From RBG-16-64-13 sp963718375 (lineage in GTDB: Bacteria; Actinomycetota; Thermoleophilia; RBG-16-64-13), in the NCBI GenBank assembly GCA_963718375.1, contig CAVQZD010000005.1:558001-622000 (forward strand): a DNA stretch of 64,000 nt. Direction: 5' to 3'. Position numbers and translations under genes: made by a program. Within the stretch, counting starts at the first letter, position 1. Each line of letters starts with the position of its first letter. The notes under the pieces are model-generated. The model ran no database searches and was not told the DNA's origin. It saw only the letters and a list, made by a program, of their open reading frames with translations. Positions 9,375 through 17,351 of the stretch are shown in pieces.

Positions 9375-11174
9375 ATGGAAGTCTCAAAACTGAGGACAAA
9401 GGACATCTTCGGAGGAGACTGCCAGATTGTCGTGCCTCTCTACCAGCGACCCTACGTCTGGACCCAGGAAGGCCAATGGGAGCCACTTTGGGAAAACATC
9501 AGGGCCCTGGCCGAGGAACTCCTCGACGGGCGAGATCCGAAGCCACATTTCCTGGGTGCGATTGTTCTCGATCAACTCAAGACACCGCTCGGCAGTATGG
9601 ACAGGCGCCTGATCATCGATGGTCAGCAGCGCCTGACAACCGTGCAAATTCTTCTCGAAGCCTTGGTCGACATATCTGCGCGGCTCCAGAATGAGGGATT
9701 GCGCAAGTCACTGCTGAAACTGACCCGCAACGACGACCTGCTTAGCGGGAACGAAGATGAGCGTTTCAAGGTGTGGCCAAGCAATGTGGACAGAAAGCAC
9801 TTCGTCTGGGTAATGGACTCCGGCTCTCCTGACGAGCTCATCGGTCGCTATGACCCGGCCAGCACGAAGAACAGCATCGCCGAAGCTTATATCTACTTCT
9901 ATCAGACCATCGAGACCTGGCTGATGCTGGAAGAGGACGGAGCCAAGGACCGACTGACCAAGCTGCTTGTGGCGATAAGGGATCTGCTGCTCTTCGTGGT
10001 CATCGACCTCTCCGCGGACGAGGATGCTCAGTTAATCTTCGAAACACTGAACGCCAGGATGACTCCGTTGCTGCAGGCGGATCTGGTCAAGAATTCCGTC
10101 TTCTACTCGGCACATCTGGAGAAGATGGACGTTCCAAAGCTTTACCGACAGTACTGGGAGCCGTTCGACCTCGACGCAGACTACTGGCGCAAGCAGATTG
10201 CGCGAGGCCGCGTCTACCGACCTCGCATCGAGCACTTCCTTCAAAACTTCCTGGCCCTCATGAGCAGGGGTGACGTGAAATACGAAGACCTCTACAAAGT
10301 CTTCCGAGATGTCGCCTCACACTCCAAACTGTCTGCCGCGAAACAACTGGAACTGATGCATCGCTATGGTGCTCTGTATGCCGGTTTCGACCGGACGGAT
10401 CTCCCAGAAGATGAGGCCCTCTTCTTCTCGCGTCTCCGCGATCTCGAAATCACCACAGTCTTTCCACTGCTTCTCAAGCTCTACAATGACTACGCGGACC
10501 AACCAGACGAACTGGCCGCCATGCGAACCGATCTGGGGTCCTACATCGTCCGTAGGCTCGTATGCCGCCTGACCACTTCTTACTACAACAAGATCTTCGT
10601 TGACCTCATCGGCGCACTGGAAGCTGGCAGGAAGACAAAGCGCTCTCCGAGCGAACTGCTGCGCGAAGCCCTGCTGAGGCTTGACGCCGAGACAACTCGA
10701 TGGCCGCGAGACGAGGAGTTCCGCCGGAAGTGGGCTGAACTTCCGGTCTACGGCTGGCTCGGGGTGAGTCGTGTCCGCATGCTGCTCGAAGCTATCGAGC
10801 GCCAACTCCGAACCGACCTCTCGGAGAAGATATCAATCAACGACAAGCTCTCCATAGAACACTTGCTTCCGCAGAAGTGGCAGCAACATTGGCCTCTGCC
10901 TAAGCGAGGCCCGATGGAGCTGGTTATCTCCGAACGAGAGACTCTTCTGCATACGTTCGGCAATCTCACACTGGTAACACCAACATTTAACACTTCCGTC
11001 TCCAACCGGCCCTGGCAGGAGAAGCAGGCGGCGCTGAAGGAGCAGTCCGCACTGGCGATGAACAGACGGCTCGTGAAGAACTCGTCCTGGAATGATGCCA
11101 AGATCAAGACACGTGGCGCTTGGATGGCGGACCTTGCGATCAAGATCTGGCCGATTCCCGAGCCAGCCGGATAG
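9375..11174 (+). CDS. DUF262/DUF1524 (GmrSD-type) modification-dependent endonuclease
   Basis: A 599-residue protein. I chose the ATG at 9375 because GGAGG lies 5 bp upstream; the upstream GTG at 9351 has no such site. The N-terminal DUF262 (GmrS/ParB-like nucleotidase) domain carries LIIDGQQRLTTV at about residue 77. The C-terminal DUF1524 (GmrD, HNH-like) domain carries SIEHLLPQKW and then the FGNLTLVTPTFN block near residues 490-540, with the His and Asn residues of the family in place. GmrSD proteins cut glucosylated or otherwise modified phage DNA using NTP hydrolysis. The protein is followed closely by a GIY-YIG-like gene, suggesting a two-protein defence unit. Confidence 0.88.
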   Translation: MEVSKLRTKDIFGGDCQIVVPLYQRPYVWTQEGQWEPLWENIRALAEELLDGRDPKPHFLGAIVLDQLKTPLGSMDRRLIIDGQQRLTTVQILLEALVDISARLQNEGLRKSLLKLTRNDDLLSGNEDERFKVWPSNVDRKHFVWVMDSGSPDELIGRYDPASTKNSIAEAYIYFYQTIETWLMLEEDGAKDRLTKLLVAIRDLLLFVVIDLSADEDAQLIFETLNARMTPLLQADLVKNSVFYSAHLEKMDVPKLYRQYWEPFDLDADYWRKQIARGRVYRPRIEHFLQNFLALMSRGDVKYEDLYKVFRDVASHSKLSAAKQLELMHRYGALYAGFDRTDLPEDEALFFSRLRDLEITTVFPLLLKLYNDYADQPDELAAMRTDLGSYIVRRLVCRLTTSYYNKIFVDLIGALEAGRKTKRSPSELLREALLRLDAETTRWPRDEEFRRKWAELPVYGWLGVSRVRMLLEAIERQLRTDLSEKISINDKLSIEHLLPQKWQQHWPLPKRGPMELVISERETLLHTFGNLTLVTPTFNTSVSNRPWQEKQAALKEQSALAMNRRLVKNSSWNDAKIKTRGAWMADLAIKIWPIPEPAG

Positions 11175-11184
11175 CGCTCTCGGG

Positions 11185-11766
11185 TTGAACGAGTCAGCAG
11201 ATATTCACTTCCACGGTCCGTTGATCTTCAACGTCGGGCCCCAGTGCCTGTTCGATTCCGAGTTCAGAGACGTTCCTTGCGTCTACCTGTGGACCATTAG
11301 GCGCGAGTCGGACGGTGCCCACCTCATCCACTACATCGGCGAAGCCAGTGCTTTTGCTGGACGGCAGAGAGAACATCTAATCCGCATACTCGGCCTGGAC
11401 TATGGGATCTACGATGTCGAAGGCGCCAGCCGGGGCGAAATCAACCTGGTGTGGCCCGGCCTATGGCGAGACAAGTCACCTACCGGCCCAACCTTGGCGC
11501 TCAGCCAATACGAGTCCATGGCACCGCGGGTGGTGGCGTATGCCGGGGCAATCGCCGTCTTCGTCGCTCCACTTGAGCGCGACCGCGACTTCCGCCGTCA
11601 GGTCGAAGGTTCAATAGCGCGGTCTCTCCGCACCAGGCACAGCAAAGACTGCTCGTTGTACCCCAGTGACAATCGAACCGGCGTGACATCTGAGCCGATG
11701 GGTGTCACCCTCAAGATATCCTCAGATGAGAGGATCGCCGGGCTGGATTCAGTGCTTGAGATCTAG
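11185..11766 (+). CDS. GIY-YIG-like nuclease, partner of the GmrSD-type gene
   Basis: A protein of about 193 residues if translation starts at the TTG at 11185, 10 bp after the stop of the DUF262 gene; the frame stays open upstream to 11092 inside that gene. The core reads VYLWTI, then HYIGEA, then GRQREH, and about 90 residues later RRQVEGSIARSLR. These match the order of the GIY-YIG signature (first Tyr strand, YIG, catalytic Arg, and a Glu-containing helix). The spacing between the YIG strand and the Glu helix is longer than in classical members. It probably nicks or cuts DNA together with the preceding protein. The start codon is uncertain because no good ribosome binding site is visible. 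Confidence 0.6.
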   Translation: MNESADIHFHGPLIFNVGPQCLFDSEFRDVPCVYLWTIRRESDGAHLIHYIGEASAFAGRQREHLIRILGLDYGIYDVEGASRGEINLVWPGLWRDKSPTGPTLALSQYESMAPRVVAYAGAIAVFVAPLERDRDFRRQVEGSIARSLRTRHSKDCSLYPSDNRTGVTSEPMGVTLKISSDERIAGLDSVLEI

Positions 11767-11780
11767 AAGGAGTGTGCGCG

Positions 11781-11850
11781 CACTCCCCGCGCCCAGACTC
11801 ACCCCCGGCGACCCGGCGCTGCCAGGTGAAACCAACCCCAGAACTTGCCA
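11781..11850. repeat. Dispersed repeat copy A
   Basis: One of four related copies of about 60 bp in the window (others at 15290, 20790 and 26443). The most conserved part is the 16-base core AACCCCAGAACTTGCC at 11834-11849. It lies directly after the GIY-YIG gene and is followed by a phosphatase gene remnant, the same order as in copy B. Confidence 0.65.
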
Positions 11851-11865
11851 GACAAAAAGTCACCC

Positions 11866-11940
11866 TCATGCCACGGCCCTCTGTAGCTCCCGCTCCACCA
11901 CCGTGACCTCGCCGTCATCTATCACAGCGTAGTGAAAGTC
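11866..11940 (-). pseudogene. 3'-terminal remnant of a metallophosphoesterase gene
   Basis: Read leftward, this piece encodes DFHYAVIDDGEVTVVERE plus LQRAVA and a stop. It matches the last residues of the intact phosphatase at 15363-16232 (YAVIQDGEVTVVERELQRAVA) with mainly silent or conservative differences. The rest of the gene is absent, and AT-rich DNA follows immediately. It is a decayed copy of a once coding phosphatase paralogue. Confidence 0.7.
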
Positions 11941-12146
11941 GCAATCGTACCGAGAATGAATCCAGTATTTAGCCAATGCGCTAAATAATTGTGAAAACAG
12001 ATGCAGAAACTGATGGCAAATTAGGTCACCAGAAATCCATCAATGAAGAAGAAGGAAATTGACAAACAATTACCAATGACTATAAATTTAGTGAAATGAA
12101 TAAATACTGCGAAATGTGTTTACGCGCTACCCGGAAGAGGTGACCT
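11941..12146. other. AT-rich intergenic segment before the ATPase gene
   Basis: The base composition changes abruptly from G+C-rich to strongly AT-rich across about 200 bp, then returns at the ATPase gene. It holds no open frame of note. It probably contains the promoter of the ATPase gene and marks the left junction of an acquired segment. Confidence 0.5.
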
Positions 12147-13385
12147 GTGGCCAAACCAAGACAGAAGCCTCTGCGATCCTGTCCTAATCCGTTTCGTCCC
12201 GGGGCCGGCCACACCCCTCCCTATCTTGCAGGTCGAGAGAACGAGAAGCGCGAGTTCATGCAGCTGCTTGATCAGGATACGATCTTCAAGAATCTCGTCA
12301 TCACCGGTCTTCGAGGTGTGGGCAAGACTGTTCTTATGGAGACTCTCAAACCCATCGCCATCGACAAGTCCTGGTTCTGGGTGGGAACGGACATGTCTGA
12401 ATCCACGAGTCTGGACGAGATGAGCCTGATAATCCGCATCATCACCGACCTATCTGTCGTAACCTCCGGGATAGCAATAGAGGAGCCACGCGGTGCGGGA
12501 TTCGTAATCGATCCGCACACGCCGCCGAAGACCCTGGATTTTCAGAGCCTTCTTGAGATCGGGGAAATGACCCCAGGCCTCAAGTCCGACAGTCTCAAAG
12601 CAGTGCTGGAGACGGTCTGGCGCTGCGTCGAGGCCCTGGGCATGCGCGGCGTCGTATTCGCCTACGACGAAGCACAGCACCTCGCGGATCACAAGGAGAT
12701 CGGCCAGTACCCACTTTCTCTTCTGCTCGAGATCTTTCAATCACTGCAGCGCCGAGGGATGCGCATGCTCCTCGTGCTAAGCGGCCTACCGACCTTGTCA
12801 GCTAGGCTCGTTGAAGCCCGCACTTATGCCGAGCGCATGTTCCGTGTCGTGTCGCTCGATCGTCTGAACCGTGAGGATACAGCCAAGGCCGTCCTGACTC
12901 CTTTGGAGAAAGGATCTCCCTGCTCGGCAGGCTTTACCGATGAAGCTATCGATGCAATATACGATTTCACACACGGCTACCCGTATTTCGTTCAGTACGT
13001 GTGTCGAGAAGTCTTCGATACGTGGACGCAGAACGCGGCTGCGGGCGAAGAGCTTCGCGACATGCCATTGCCTGAGATTACTCGGAAGCTCGACTCCGAT
13101 TTCTTTGTGGGCCGATGGGCTCGGGCAACAGATCGCCAACGAGACCTCCTGGGCGTGGTCGCTCAGCTCGAGACCAGCAAGTCAGAGTTCTCTGTCCAAG
13201 AGATCATCGTCAAATCTCGCGAGGTACTCGGGAAGCCGTTCAGCGCCAGCCACATCAATCAGATGCTGGCAGCATTGTGTCAAGCGGGCTTGGTCTATAA
13301 GAAACGCTGGGGCAAGTACTCCCTGGCAGTTCCGCTGATGGACGAGTTCATCCGTAGGCAAATCATGGAGGCGAATCGCGGTTAG
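12147..13385 (+). CDS. AAA-type ATPase with C-terminal winged-helix region
   Basis: A 412-residue protein; GTG start with GGAAGAGG 7 bp upstream. Walker A is GLRGVGKT at about residue 55-62, Walker B VVFAYDEAQHL near 168-178, and a sensor-like LVLSGLP strand follows near 208. The architecture (N-terminal P-loop, lid, then about 80 residues resembling a winged helix) is that of AAA_16/Orc-like ATPases found in defence islands and near transposons. It is flanked on both sides by AT-rich DNA and precedes an AbiE locus. It may be a defence ATPase or a regulator; the substrate is not evident. Confidence 0.75.
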   Translation: MAKPRQKPLRSCPNPFRPGAGHTPPYLAGRENEKREFMQLLDQDTIFKNLVITGLRGVGKTVLMETLKPIAIDKSWFWVGTDMSESTSLDEMSLIIRIITDLSVVTSGIAIEEPRGAGFVIDPHTPPKTLDFQSLLEIGEMTPGLKSDSLKAVLETVWRCVEALGMRGVVFAYDEAQHLADHKEIGQYPLSLLLEIFQSLQRRGMRMLLVLSGLPTLSARLVEARTYAERMFRVVSLDRLNREDTAKAVLTPLEKGSPCSAGFTDEAIDAIYDFTHGYPYFVQYVCREVFDTWTQNAAAGEELRDMPLPEITRKLDSDFFVGRWARATDRQRDLLGVVAQLETSKSEFSVQEIIVKSREVLGKPFSASHINQMLAALCQAGLVYKKRWGKYSLAVPLMDEFIRRQIMEANRG

Positions 13386-13408
13386 TGTATTTGAATTAAT
13401 GGCAGCAA

Positions 13409-13470
13409 TGATATATTCCTGATATATTAATAGTATGTATTTTGCAAATCGATAAGAAGATACTTTGCAA
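13409..13470. promoter_or_regulatory. Candidate AbiEi operator region with paired repeats
   Basis: The AT-rich leader of the AbiE operon contains two direct copies of TGATATATT (13409-13417 and 13420-13428) and two copies of the palindrome TTTGCAAA (13441-13448 and 13463-13470), the latter 22 bp apart, about two helical turns. AbiEi antitoxins autoregulate their operons by binding repeats upstream, so these are plausible sites. Confidence 0.5.
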
Positions 13471-13508
13471 AAATGACAACAAAAATATATGGCAAATATA
13501 TTAGCTAG

Positions 13509-14318
13509 ATGGGAAAAGCAAGCTCCGACATAAGTACACGAGACTTTCTCGAACGGCATCCGGTTTTCACGATAGCCGAGTTCCGAGCCGAGCTCTCGCA
13601 CGACATATCCTCCTACACCGCACCTCTCAGGCTCAAACAGGCCTACGAGCGTGGGTACGTAGATCGGATAAAGCGAGGCGTATACGCGTCTCGTGTGGGC
13701 ACGTACGCAGACTCTATCCCCGACCCACTGTTGGTTGCATCAAGACTCGCCCCTGGCTGCATAATCGCATACCACGCCGCCCTTGAAGCACACGGTGTCG
13801 CCCACGCACCTCACAGACGCTTCACGCTACTGTCACTTCGAACCCCATTTAGAGTTGAGTATCGAGGCTATGAATTCGTTGTTCTAAAGCCACCGAGCGC
13901 GCTGCTGCAAGATGATGTCTGGAAGACCTCAGTGACCGCAGTGAGGCGCGGAGGCGAACTCATCACAGTCACCTCCCGAGAGCGCACGCTTGTCGATTGC
14001 CTCTACAATCTGAAATGGGCCGGAGGCCTCGAAGAAGTGCTTCGGAGCGTCGGCGGGTTCCCTTCTCTCGACACAGAGCGCGTGGTCGCGTACTTGAGTC
14101 AACTCGGATCGGCCACCACCAGCGCCAGAGTCGGGTGGGTACTATCAGCCGACCCCGATTTGTGGAGAGTGACGCCTGGTCAGCTTGAGGCAATTCGCTC
14201 GCAGCTGGGCAACGGACCCTACTACCTGGACAAGAAGGTTCTCCCCCAAAGACTGGTCAAGGACTGGTGGCTGTACGTCCCTGCGAACGTCGATCCTGTT
14301 GAGGAGCTGCGCTCGTGA
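13509..14318 (+). CDS. abiEi: AbiEi-type antitoxin / transcriptional regulator
   Basis: A 269-residue protein with an N-terminal winged-helix region (about 15-60: FTIAEFRAEL, then a basic RIKRGVYASR segment) and the AbiEi C-terminal domain (ITVTSRERTLVDCLYNLKWA near 150-180). In type IV AbiE systems this protein represses the operon and counters the nucleotidyltransferase toxin encoded just downstream. The GTG of the next gene overlaps its stop by 4 bp, so the pair is coupled. Length and order match the family. Confidence 0.88.
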   Translation: MGKASSDISTRDFLERHPVFTIAEFRAELSHDISSYTAPLRLKQAYERGYVDRIKRGVYASRVGTYADSIPDPLLVASRLAPGCIIAYHAALEAHGVAHAPHRRFTLLSLRTPFRVEYRGYEFVVLKPPSALLQDDVWKTSVTAVRRGGELITVTSRERTLVDCLYNLKWAGGLEEVLRSVGGFPSLDTERVVAYLSQLGSATTSARVGWVLSADPDLWRVTPGQLEAIRSQLGNGPYYLDKKVLPQRLVKDWWLYVPANVDPVEELRS

Positions 14319-15262
14319 CCGTACCTATACTTCGGCCGCCCGGAGACTTCGCGCCCCAGACGGTTATCAAGGTGGAGCGACTGCTTGAGATCCTCGGTGA
14401 GATCAACGAGCATCGTTACCTTGGGCCAAGGTTAGCTCTGCACGGGGGCACGGCGCTGAACGTCTTCCACTTGGGTATCCCAAGGCTTTCCGTCGATATC
14501 GACGTGATGTACATCGGCGGAGTCGCGGTGGACACTATGCTGTCCGAGAGAGGCGAGGTCCGTGAGGAACTTGAGCGGCTCGTGCAGCGGCTCGGCTATA
14601 CACACAACTCGCCCAAAGAAGAGCATGCTGGCGTCACCTACAGACTCACGTATCGCTCAGATCTGGGCCAGGACACAATCAAGGTAGATCTCAACTTCCT
14701 CAATCGCGCGCCGGTGCTTGGGCATGAACTTGTGACTTGCCCTCAGTGCGAGCCCCAGGTGGAGTTCAATGTGGTGCCCTACGTGGAACTCGTAGCTGGC
14801 AAGATCAAGGCCTTGGTGGAACGAAGGAGCGCAGTTACACGCGATCTATACGACGTCTACTTGGCCTCCGCGACGGACTTTGAAGACTGGCCACTTCTCC
14901 AGGCAGTCATTGTCTACTACTGGACGCTCTCGGAACCATTCCCTCGCCTTCCGCTCAGCGGAGCCGTCGCGGATCGCTTCCTTGGTCAAGAGTCGGGCTT
15001 GGAGTCCGACTTGTTCCCCGTGCTTCTACCTACCGAACGCCCCGGGCTGTCCACGATGATTCAAGCCGTTGCTTCCTTCATTGACCGCCTGGCACAAGTG
15101 TCTCCGGAACAACAGGAGTACATGAACCTCATGGCCCAGACAGGAACGTATCGTCCGGAGCTCATATTTGCCCCGTGGCCTGAGGTCCTCGAGCGGGCGA
15201 GAGTCAGCCCTGCTGCTCAGTGGAAGGTAGAGAACCTCCAGAAGCGTGGTCGTCCGAGCTGA
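14315..15262 (+). CDS. abiEii: AbiEii-type nucleotidyltransferase toxin
   Basis: A 315-residue protein beginning with GTG inside the stop of abiEi. The nucleotidyltransferase signature is HGGTALN (about residues 44-50) followed by SVDIDVMY (about 60-67), which supplies the GG-T and the two metal-binding Asp residues of the DUF1814/AbiEii family. A helix with KIKALVERRSAVTRDLYDVY near 165-185 contains the conserved Lys and RDLYD motif. The toxin transfers nucleotides, in studied members to tRNA, and causes growth arrest on phage infection. All recognisable catalytic residues are present, so it appears active. Confidence 0.9.
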   Translation: MTVPILRPPGDFAPQTVIKVERLLEILGEINEHRYLGPRLALHGGTALNVFHLGIPRLSVDIDVMYIGGVAVDTMLSERGEVREELERLVQRLGYTHNSPKEEHAGVTYRLTYRSDLGQDTIKVDLNFLNRAPVLGHELVTCPQCEPQVEFNVVPYVELVAGKIKALVERRSAVTRDLYDVYLASATDFEDWPLLQAVIVYYWTLSEPFPRLPLSGAVADRFLGQESGLESDLFPVLLPTERPGLSTMIQAVASFIDRLAQVSPEQQEYMNLMAQTGTYRPELIFAPWPEVLERARVSPAAQWKVENLQKRGRPS

Positions 15263-15289
15263 CAACCGGCCAAACTGAAGCTCTGCGTG

Positions 15290-15350
15290 TCAGACTCACT
15301 CCCCGCGCTCCCGCACCACCAAGTCCCAACAACCCCAGAATTCGCCCGGG
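15290..15350. repeat. Dispersed repeat copy B
   Basis: It begins with CAGACTCACTCCCCGCGC and contains the core AACCCCAGAATTCGCC at 15331-15346. It sits between abiEii and the 3' end of the phosphatase gene, the mirror of the context of copy A. With copy A plus the phosphatase tail it forms a direct repeat of about 145-155 bp bracketing the ATPase-AbiE unit. Confidence 0.65.
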
Positions 15351-15362
15351 CAACCGCCCGCC

Positions 15363-16232
15363 TCATGCCACGGCCCTCTGCAACTCCCGCTCCACCACCG
15401 TGACCTCGCCATCCTGTATGACAGCGTAGCGGAAGCACCTGGGGCAGTCCAACGACCTCCACACACAGGGGTCCACCATCCAGAAGCCGTCGGCCTCCAA
15501 CTCGGGCTGGGGCGGGGTGTGACCCGACACCTGCCGGACACCCTCCAGCGGCAGCAGGGGCGACCAGGTGGGCCGGTACCAGAGCGGACCGCTGCGGCCG
15601 AAGATGCCGTCCTCGTCCCAGTCGCCCGTCTCGAGCTCCCGGCGCACGGAGGTCAGGAACTCCTCGTTCAGGTGCGCCACGAGCCGGACCGGGTCTGACC
15701 CGCAGTCCCAGTCCGGCCCCCCCTCGTAGCGTGCTGAGACCCCCGCGTGCGTCACGATCACCCCTTGGCAGCAGGTGGCCACCTTCCAGGTGTCGCGGGA
15801 CGCGGGACGCCCGTGCGGCGCGTGCGTGGGCGGCGCCCCGGAGCCCTGCGGCGCGGCCCCGTCGGACGCGGCCCCGTCCGGCGCGGCGCCCAACACTCGC
15901 TCAATGAGCACTGGCCTGAAGCGCCAGCTCTCCGGCTCCGTGCCGCACATATCGAAGTCCAAAAGCACCGCCAGCTCGTGGTTGCCCACCAGTACCTCGG
16001 TGGCGTAGCGCTCCAGCAGCTCCAGGCAACCGGCCGGGTCCGGACCACGGTCCAGGAAGTCGCCGGCGTAGATGAAGCCGTCCCGGCCCGGGACGAACCC
16101 CCCGTCGTCCAGGGCGCGCTCTATGAGCTCGGGGTGGCCGTGTGCGTCGCTGATGACGAAGGCGCGGGCGGCGGGACGCGGGGCGGTCGGGTGCCCCCCA
16201 CCCGGGGCGCGCTGGGGGGCGGTCGCGGTCAT
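15363..16232 (-). CDS. Calcineurin-like metallophosphoesterase (PP1/PP2A-like)
   Basis: A 289-residue protein with the full metallophosphatase motif set: SDAHGH (about residues 28-33), GDFLDRGPD (about 57-65), VGNHEL (about 80-85), VTHAGVS (about 160) and SGHTPPQPE (near 245). These residues bind two metals and hydrolyse phosphomonoesters; bacterial relatives act on phosphoproteins or diadenosine tetraphosphate. An insert rich in Gly, Ala and Pro near residues 115-140 is unusual. It is transcribed toward the AbiE genes. Two fragments of related genes lie at 11866-11940 and 20102-20283, so this locus has been duplicated and broken up repeatedly. Confidence 0.9.
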   Translation of the reverse strand: MTATAPQRAPGGGHPTAPRPAARAFVISDAHGHPELIERALDDGGFVPGRDGFIYAGDFLDRGPDPAGCLELLERYATEVLVGNHELAVLLDFDMCGTEPESWRFRPVLIERVLGAAPDGAASDGAAPQGSGAPPTHAPHGRPASRDTWKVATCCQGVIVTHAGVSARYEGGPDWDCGSDPVRLVAHLNEEFLTSVRRELETGDWDEDGIFGRSGPLWYRPTWSPLLPLEGVRQVSGHTPPQPELEADGFWMVDPCVWRSLDCPRCFRYAVIQDGEVTVVERELQRAVA

Positions 16233-16309
16233 GCGCGCACCTCGGGGAGCGGGGGCGCGTGGCGGGGCGCGGCCCCCTCGGGCGCCGCCCAGCCGGGCGC
16301 CGTCACGCG

Positions 16310-16333
16310 GGGCGCCAAGGTATTACCAAGGGC
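16310..16333. repeat. 24-bp repeat, copy 1
   Basis: GGGCGCCAAGGT followed by ATTACCAAGGGC. The second copy at 16711-16734 differs at 2 of 24 positions, in the same orientation and 401 bp away. The pair brackets the RHH antitoxin gene. Each copy contains two CCAAGG half-sites. It could be a cassette boundary or an operator. Confidence 0.6.
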
Positions 16334-16381
16334 GGAGGATCGTGCTTGCGCCGCCCTGCGATGATGCTCGTGCTGCCTCGC

Positions 16382-16405
16382 TGGTGCTATCATGGTGTCG
16401 TGATA
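16382..16405. promoter_or_regulatory. Candidate operator of the RHH gene
   Basis: TATCA (16388-16392) and TGATA (16401-16405) form an inverted repeat with an 8-bp spacer, overlapping a 9-mer TGGTGCTAT (16382-16390) that recurs upstream of the second RHH-type antitoxin at 21489. RHH antitoxins commonly bind such sites in front of their own gene. Confidence 0.4.
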
Positions 16406-16423
16406 CCCCGCCACCGGGAGGCA

Positions 16424-16651
16424 ATGATGGTACCCCCGAAGAGACAGAAGGCCATGACCCTGAGAATCGATATCGATACAGCCGAACAGCTGGAGGTCCT
16501 TGCTCAAGTCGAAGGTACTCCTGTCTCTGAAGTGGTTAGAGCGGCGCTCGCAAGCCACATCGCCGAGCGACGCGCCGATAGTGAGTTCCAGAAGCGCTTG
16601 CGCGAGTCTATCGCTCGCAACCAGGCGATCCTGGAGCGACTGGCGGAGTGA
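16424..16651 (+). CDS. Ribbon-helix-helix antitoxin-like protein
   Basis: A short protein of about 75 residues; GGGAGG at 16416-16421 sets the start at one of two adjacent ATGs (16424 or 16427). After a basic segment (PPKRQKAMTLRIDIDTAEQ) it has the strand-helix-helix pattern of CopG/Arc repressors (LEVLAQVEGTPVSEVVRAAL), followed by a charged helical tail that would contact a toxin. No toxin gene follows: the next gene is HicB-like and lies beyond a second copy of a 24-bp repeat. It may be an orphan antitoxin. Confidence 0.7.
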   Translation: MMVPPKRQKAMTLRIDIDTAEQLEVLAQVEGTPVSEVVRAALASHIAERRADSEFQKRLRESIARNQAILERLAE

Positions 16652-16710
16652 GGCCTGTTCGGCATCTGGATCTGGCCGACAAAACGCGAGGCACACGAAT
16701 CACACGACCA

Positions 16711-16734
16711 GGGCGCCAAGGTACTGCCAAGGGC
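16711..16734. repeat. 24-bp repeat, copy 2
   Basis: GGGCGCCAAGGT followed by ACTGCCAAGGGC, 22 of 24 bases identical to the copy at 16310. It lies about 75 bp upstream of the HicB-like gene at 16807, as copy 1 lies about 90 bp upstream of the RHH gene. Confidence 0.6.
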
Positions 16735-16806
16735 TGATACGCGACGAGGCCGTCGGCCGGTATTCTGCGACCAGGTCATCGACAACTCTCGGAAAGGAGT
16801 GGGTGT

Positions 16807-17067
16807 ATGCTTGCCCCAGATACGGTCAGTCGCCTGGAGGCGCAAGTGCAGTACCACTTCTCCGCAGTCGTCGGACATGATTCGAGCGGCTACTGGGCCA
16901 GGTGTCCCGAGCTTCAGGGCTGCTACACCCAGGGGCGCAACTATGAGCAAGCGCTTGCGAACCTGCGCGAAGCCGTCACGCTTCATGTCGAAGACCGCCT
17001 TGCCTCTGGCGAAGACATCCCCCAAGTCGAGACCATAAGCCTGATAACGGTCGAAGTCTCGGGATGA
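16807..17067 (+). CDS. HicB-like antitoxin family protein
   Basis: An 86-residue protein with an AAAGGAG site upstream. The region VQYHFSAVVGHDSSGYWARC, then PELQGCYTQG and a helix with EQALANLREAV, is the partial RNase-H-like HicB fold. HicB proteins neutralise HicA mRNA interferases, but no HicA with its small dsRBD-like fold is visible next to it. The stop is close to a second HicB-like gene, so two HicB-family genes lie in tandem. The sequence lacks an obvious C-terminal DNA-binding domain. Confidence 0.75.
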   Translation: MLAPDTVSRLEAQVQYHFSAVVGHDSSGYWARCPELQGCYTQGRNYEQALANLREAVTLHVEDRLASGEDIPQVETISLITVEVSG

Positions 17068-17123
17068 ATCCTCGACTCCCACGCCTGACCGCGAGGGAGA
17101 CCTTCTACGAAGGAGGTGTGCCG

Positions 17124-17330
17124 GTGGTGCTCAGCATCGAGCTTGAGAGCGAGACCGACGGGCGCTGGATCGCAGAGGTGATCGAGCTCCCAGGAGTCCT
17201 TGCCTATGGCGCGACCAAGGATGAAGCCATCGCACACGTGCAGGCCCTCGCGTTGCGGGTGGTGGCCGACCGTCTGGAGAGAGACAAAGTCGGCAACGAA
17301 CTCCTTAACATCACCTTCGCCGTCGCTTGA
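17124..17330 (+). CDS. Second HicB-like antitoxin family protein
   Basis: I start this at GTG 17124, giving 68 residues, because AAGGAGG lies 7 bp upstream; an ATG at 17064 overlapping the previous stop would add 20 residues without family resemblance. The sequence LESETDGRWIAEVIELPGVL, then AYGATKDEAIAHVQALALRV, is typical of short HicB/UPF0150 proteins. The downstream partner is not HicA but a broken PIN-domain tail at 17352-17426, so the original toxin may have been lost or replaced. Confidence 0.75.
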   Translation: MVLSIELESETDGRWIAEVIELPGVLAYGATKDEAIAHVQALALRVVADRLERDKVGNELLNITFAVA

Positions 17331-17351
17331 CGCACTGGCAGAGCGACACGA

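Noticed and set aside
1..16000. Classification of the left operon as DISARM or BREX
   Set aside because: No DrmA/DrmB, PglZ, BrxL or BrxC-like proteins are seen; only the helicase, PLD and methylase parts are shared.
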